Assembly (NCBI RefSeq): GCF_915069625.1
Contig: NZ_CAJZFD010000095.1
Span: forward strand, 1 to 7,734
Length of the DNA stretch: 7,734 nt
Origin: an uncultured Veillonella sp.
GTDB lineage: Bacteria; Bacillota; Negativicutes; Veillonellales; Veillonellaceae
Reading direction: 5' to 3'
Position numbers and translations under genes: made by a program. Numbering within the stretch: the stretch's first letter is position 1; every line of letters begins with the position of its first letter. The notes under the pieces were generated by a model. It was given only the letters and a program-made list of their open reading frames with translations, did not search any database and had not been told where the DNA came from. This document shows positions 5,770-7,734 of this stretch, piece after piece.

Positions 5770-6546
5770 ATGACAGGACGTATTCATTCGGTCGAAACGA
5801 TGGGTACGGTTGATGGTCCAGGCATGCGCATGGTGGTTTTTCTCCAAGGATGCCCCATGCGTTGTGCATATTGCCACAATCCCGACACATGGAATGAAAC
5901 TAGCGATGATGCTAAGTTCATGACTGTTGAGGAGTTGTGGGACCAGTACGAACGTAACCGCCAGTTTTATACTAATGGTGGTATCACCGTCACAGGTGGG
6001 GAAGCTCTCATGCAAATTGACTTTGTTACTGAGCTTTTCACATATTTCCGTGAAAGAAACGTCCATACCTGTTTAGATACAAGTGGAATTTGTTTTGATC
6101 CCCACCAAGAGGTGGCCTACCGTAAGCTACTCAGGGTCACTAGTCTCGTCATCCTAGACCTTAAGGAAATCGATGATGATAAACATCTGTGGCTAACAGG
6201 CAAACCGTTAGAGCCCATTCTCGGCTTTGCTAGATTGACAGCAGACGTAGAGGTTCCCATTTGGGTTCGTCACGTTGTAGTCCCTACGATTACAGATAAT
6301 GCAGATCATCACTATCGTCTAGGCTTTTTCCTAGGCTCCCTGAAAAACTTACAAGCCGTTGATTGCTTACCATATCACGTTATGGGTACTGCTAAATATA
6401 AGGAGTTAGGTATTACCTATCGCCTAGAAGGCATACCAGCTGCCACAAAAGATATTGCAGCTAAAGCGACAAGAACCGTGGTGGAAGGAATCAAGGCCTA
6501 TCGACGCCATTGGTGGAGTCCCATCAAAACACAACATCAATCATAA
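5770..6546 (+). CDS. pflA: Pyruvate formate-lyase-activating enzyme (radical SAM)
   Basis: Glycyl-radical-enzyme activase, 258 residues (E. coli PflA 246). It reductively cleaves S-adenosylmethionine and abstracts a hydrogen from the PFL glycine. The 4Fe-4S cysteines are C28-x3-C32-x2-C35 in GCPMRCAYCHNPDTW; the SAM-binding GGITVTGGE is at 70-78, DTSG at 103-106, LDLKEID at 130-136 and VRHVVVPTITD in the second half. This order is characteristic of PflA rather than of the larger activases with an extra ferredoxin insert. GAGGT (5760-5764) is 5 nt before the ATG at 5770, and the gap to the small subunit is only 12 nt, so the two are co-translated. The natural target is presumably the RVSGYAV loop of that separate subunit. 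The C-terminus carries a short basic extension (RRHWWSPIKTQHQS) of unknown role. Codon use is less biased than in the two PFL subunit genes, fitting a catalytic helper needed in small amounts. Confidence 0.95.
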   Translation: MTGRIHSVETMGTVDGPGMRMVVFLQGCPMRCAYCHNPDTWNETSDDAKFMTVEELWDQYERNRQFYTNGGITVTGGEALMQIDFVTELFTYFRERNVHTCLDTSGICFDPHQEVAYRKLLRVTSLVILDLKEIDDDKHLWLTGKPLEPILGFARLTADVEVPIWVRHVVVPTITDNADHHYRLGFFLGSLKNLQAVDCLPYHVMGTAKYKELGITYRLEGIPAATKDIAAKATRTVVEGIKAYRRHWWSPIKTQHQS

Positions 6547-6576
6547 TCAAGTTTGAGGATAACTACCTCCCTTGAT
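6546..6576 (+). repeat. Stem-loop directly after the pflA stop codon
   Basis: ATCAAG (6546-6551) pairs with CTTGAT (6571-6576), and inside it GAGG (6555-6558) with CCTC (6566-6569) around a 7-nt loop. It is followed by an alternating AT run (6575-6594) rather than by Ts, so it is not a standard terminator. CTTGAT recurs at 6600-6605. It may protect the 3' end of the operon RNA or be a decayed terminator. Confidence 0.45.
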
Positions 6577-6618
6577 ATATATATACATATATACCAAGAC
6601 TTGATCTATGATAGCCCT

Positions 6619-6665
6619 AAACAATAGAGCCGCCCCCACACAACCGGGGACGGCTCTTATTGTTT
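6619..6665. terminator. Bidirectional intrinsic terminator between converging pflA and the dehydrogenase
   Basis: A very stable hairpin: AAACAATAGAGCCG (6619-6632) pairs with CGGCTCTTATTGTTT (6651-6665) with one extra T, continued by CCCC (6633-6636)/GGGG (6646-6649) after a single unpaired A. The lower stem supplies U-rich RNA on both strands (TTATTGTTTGTTCT rightward, TATTGTTTAG leftward). It therefore serves the rightward PFL operon and the leftward gene ending at 6681. Confidence 0.92.
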
Positions 6666-6680
6666 GTTCTAATATCTATT

Positions 6681-7634
6681 TTATTTAGATACTACATTAA
6701 TAGGTTCACCTTTAAAGAAGGCTTGTACATTGTCACGAATGATGCCTACCAAACGTTGACGTGTTTCTAAGCCTTTCCAACCCATATGAGGTGTAAGAAT
6801 AACATTATCTAATGTATATAGAGGGCTATCCTCTGCTGGAGGTTCTACCTCTTGTACATCGAGACCGGCACCTGCAATGCGTTTAGCCGCTAATGCTTCA
6901 CAAAGCTCTGCTTCATTAATAAGCGGACCACGACCAGTATTTATGATAACTGCACTAGGTTTCATTTTACCGATAGTTTCTTTATTAATCATGTGCTTAG
7001 TTTGATCATTCAATGGGCAATGCAATGTAATATAATCACTATTTTCTAGTAATTCATCAAGACTTACATAACGAATACCATCACCATCAGCCTTTGGTGT
7101 GCGCGTATGGATTAGAATATTCATACCTAATGCTTTTGCTACTTTGATCACTTCCATACCAATATGACCAGCACCAACAACACCTAATGTTTTACCGTTC
7201 ACTTCTGTGTGGCTCACTTGTAAATATTTTGTGAAATTACTGCGATCACCTTTAGCAAGCATGCCAATTTGTTTCTGCATGGTAGACGCAAAATTGAGGA
7301 TCATCATGATTACCGTATGTGCTACACGCTCTGTACTATACGCCGGAATATTGCACACAGTAATGCCTCTTTCCTTTGCCGCATTTAGGTCGATATTATT
7401 ATAGCCAGTACCAGCTTCTACGATGAGTTTTACTGTATCTGGGAATTGTGAAAGCAACTCAGCAGTAACAGGAATCTCTTTTGTTACTACTACACCAGCC
7501 CCTTGAATACGTTCAATAAGCTCTGCATTTGTACTATTATCGTAAACCTGTACATCACTAGATAATATAGAGAAATCTAATGCATGGTCATAATTCATTT
7601 TACTTGCATTGACTACTACTACACGTTCGCTCAT
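6681..7634 (-). CDS. D-2-hydroxyacid dehydrogenase (glycerate dehydrogenase / hydroxypyruvate reductase type)
   Basis: A 317-residue NAD(P)-dependent oxidoreductase of the D-isomer-specific 2-hydroxyacid dehydrogenase family, full length. Catalytic domain start and substrate loop EAGTGYNNID (73-82); Rossmann motif VVGAGHIGMEV (152-162); catalytic Arg235 in INTGRGPL, Glu264 in LDVQEVEPP and His283 in LTPHMGW. The ending ETRQRLVGIIRDNVQAFFKGEPINVV resembles glycerate dehydrogenase/hydroxypyruvate reductase (HprA) more than D-lactate dehydrogenase or SerA, and there is no ACT domain. The second Rossmann strand ends IHTRTPK (175-181) with no acidic residue to hold the NAD ribose, and Arg178 could bind a 2'-phosphate. 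NADP(H) use is therefore possible. The start at 7634 is supported by AGGAGGT just upstream. It is monocistronic within the window and converges with the PFL operon. The exact 2-oxo acid substrate cannot be told. Confidence 0.9.
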   Translation of the reverse strand: MSERVVVVNASKMNYDHALDFSILSSDVQVYDNSTNAELIERIQGAGVVVTKEIPVTAELLSQFPDTVKLIVEAGTGYNNIDLNAAKERGITVCNIPAYSTERVAHTVIMMILNFASTMQKQIGMLAKGDRSNFTKYLQVSHTEVNGKTLGVVGAGHIGMEVIKVAKALGMNILIHTRTPKADGDGIRYVSLDELLENSDYITLHCPLNDQTKHMINKETIGKMKPSAVIINTGRGPLINEAELCEALAAKRIAGAGLDVQEVEPPAEDSPLYTLDNVILTPHMGWKGLETRQRLVGIIRDNVQAFFKGEPINVVSK

Positions 7635-7734
7635 AAGAACCTCCTACATAGTTATTACATTTTATAGAGTATACGTAATGCTCAAATCTAGGGTTACATG
7701 TACCTATTAGGGAAAATACTTCTACATAAATTAT
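7635..7734 (-). promoter_or_regulatory. Upstream region of the dehydrogenase gene with a weak promoter candidate
   Basis: AT-rich leader on the minus strand. A TATAAA hexamer (7665-7660) could be a -10 box with TAGATT (7689-7684) 18 nt upstream as a poor -35. A TATACT hexamer overlaps the same stretch but has no -35 at proper spacing. The AGGAGGT ribosome binding site just before 7634 is clear. No operator or riboswitch recognised. Confidence 0.3.

Noticed and set aside
5623..6066. 147-residue minus-strand open frame across the small PFL subunit and pflA
   Set aside because: It is antisense to two conserved genes and has no recognisable domain or start signal.
6575..6594. Alternating AT/TA run as a microsatellite or origin element
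   Set aside because: Short, imperfect and in an AT-rich gene end; no other repeat or origin motif accompanies it.

Overview
The window reads as a chromosomal segment of a low-GC, strictly or mostly anaerobic fermentative bacterium. AGGAGG-type ribosome binding sites, a methionine-transporter lipoprotein and a highly expressed pyruvate formate-lyase (PFL) locus point to the Firmicutes. The gene set would suit a lactate/pyruvate fermenter of the Negativicutes such as Veillonella. That placement is inference from general similarity, not a database result.

Layout. (1) Positions 1-1821, minus strand: the start of metQ, then metI and metN, a MetNIQ methionine ABC importer transcribed leftward as metN-metI-metQ. 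Its likely promoter (1906-1934) sits directly against the intrinsic terminator (1942-1972) of the next gene. (2) 2082-2948, minus strand: an EamA/DMT-family ten-helix exporter or permease. (3) 2949-3324: a 376-nt AT-rich divergent intergenic region without genes but with several inverted and direct repeats and a plausible rightward promoter. (4) 3325-6546, plus strand: a three-gene PFL operon. (5) 6619-6665: a strong hairpin terminator shared by the converging genes. (6) 6681-7634, minus strand: a D-2-hydroxyacid dehydrogenase (glycerate dehydrogenase/hydroxypyruvate reductase type).

The central observation is that PFL is encoded in two pieces. The 705-residue protein at 3325-5442 has the PFL barrel, the Cys-Cys catalytic pair and the substrate arginines, but ends before the glycyl-radical domain. 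That domain, with its RVSGYAV radical loop, is a separate 79-residue protein (5518-5757) with its own strong ribosome binding site. The PFL-activating radical-SAM enzyme (pflA) starts 12 nt further on. The break falls in the linker before the glycyl-radical domain: every conserved block of a normal PFL is present once and only once. The two pieces lie in the same reading frame but are separated by three in-frame stops (TAA, TAG, TGA). The simplest reading is a genuine two-subunit PFL whose radical-bearing part is a dissociable, replaceable subunit. It resembles the autonomous glycyl-radical cofactor GrcA/YfiD, but here it would be the enzyme's only radical domain at this locus rather than a spare.

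How the genes would work together: PflA would install the Gly radical on the small subunit. The small subunit would dock in the large one to form active PFL, which splits pyruvate with CoA into acetyl-CoA and formate. The flanking methionine importer supplies a precursor of the S-adenosylmethionine that PflA consumes, and the hydroxyacid dehydrogenase handles related 2-oxo/2-hydroxy acids. Both of these metabolic links are context inferences only.
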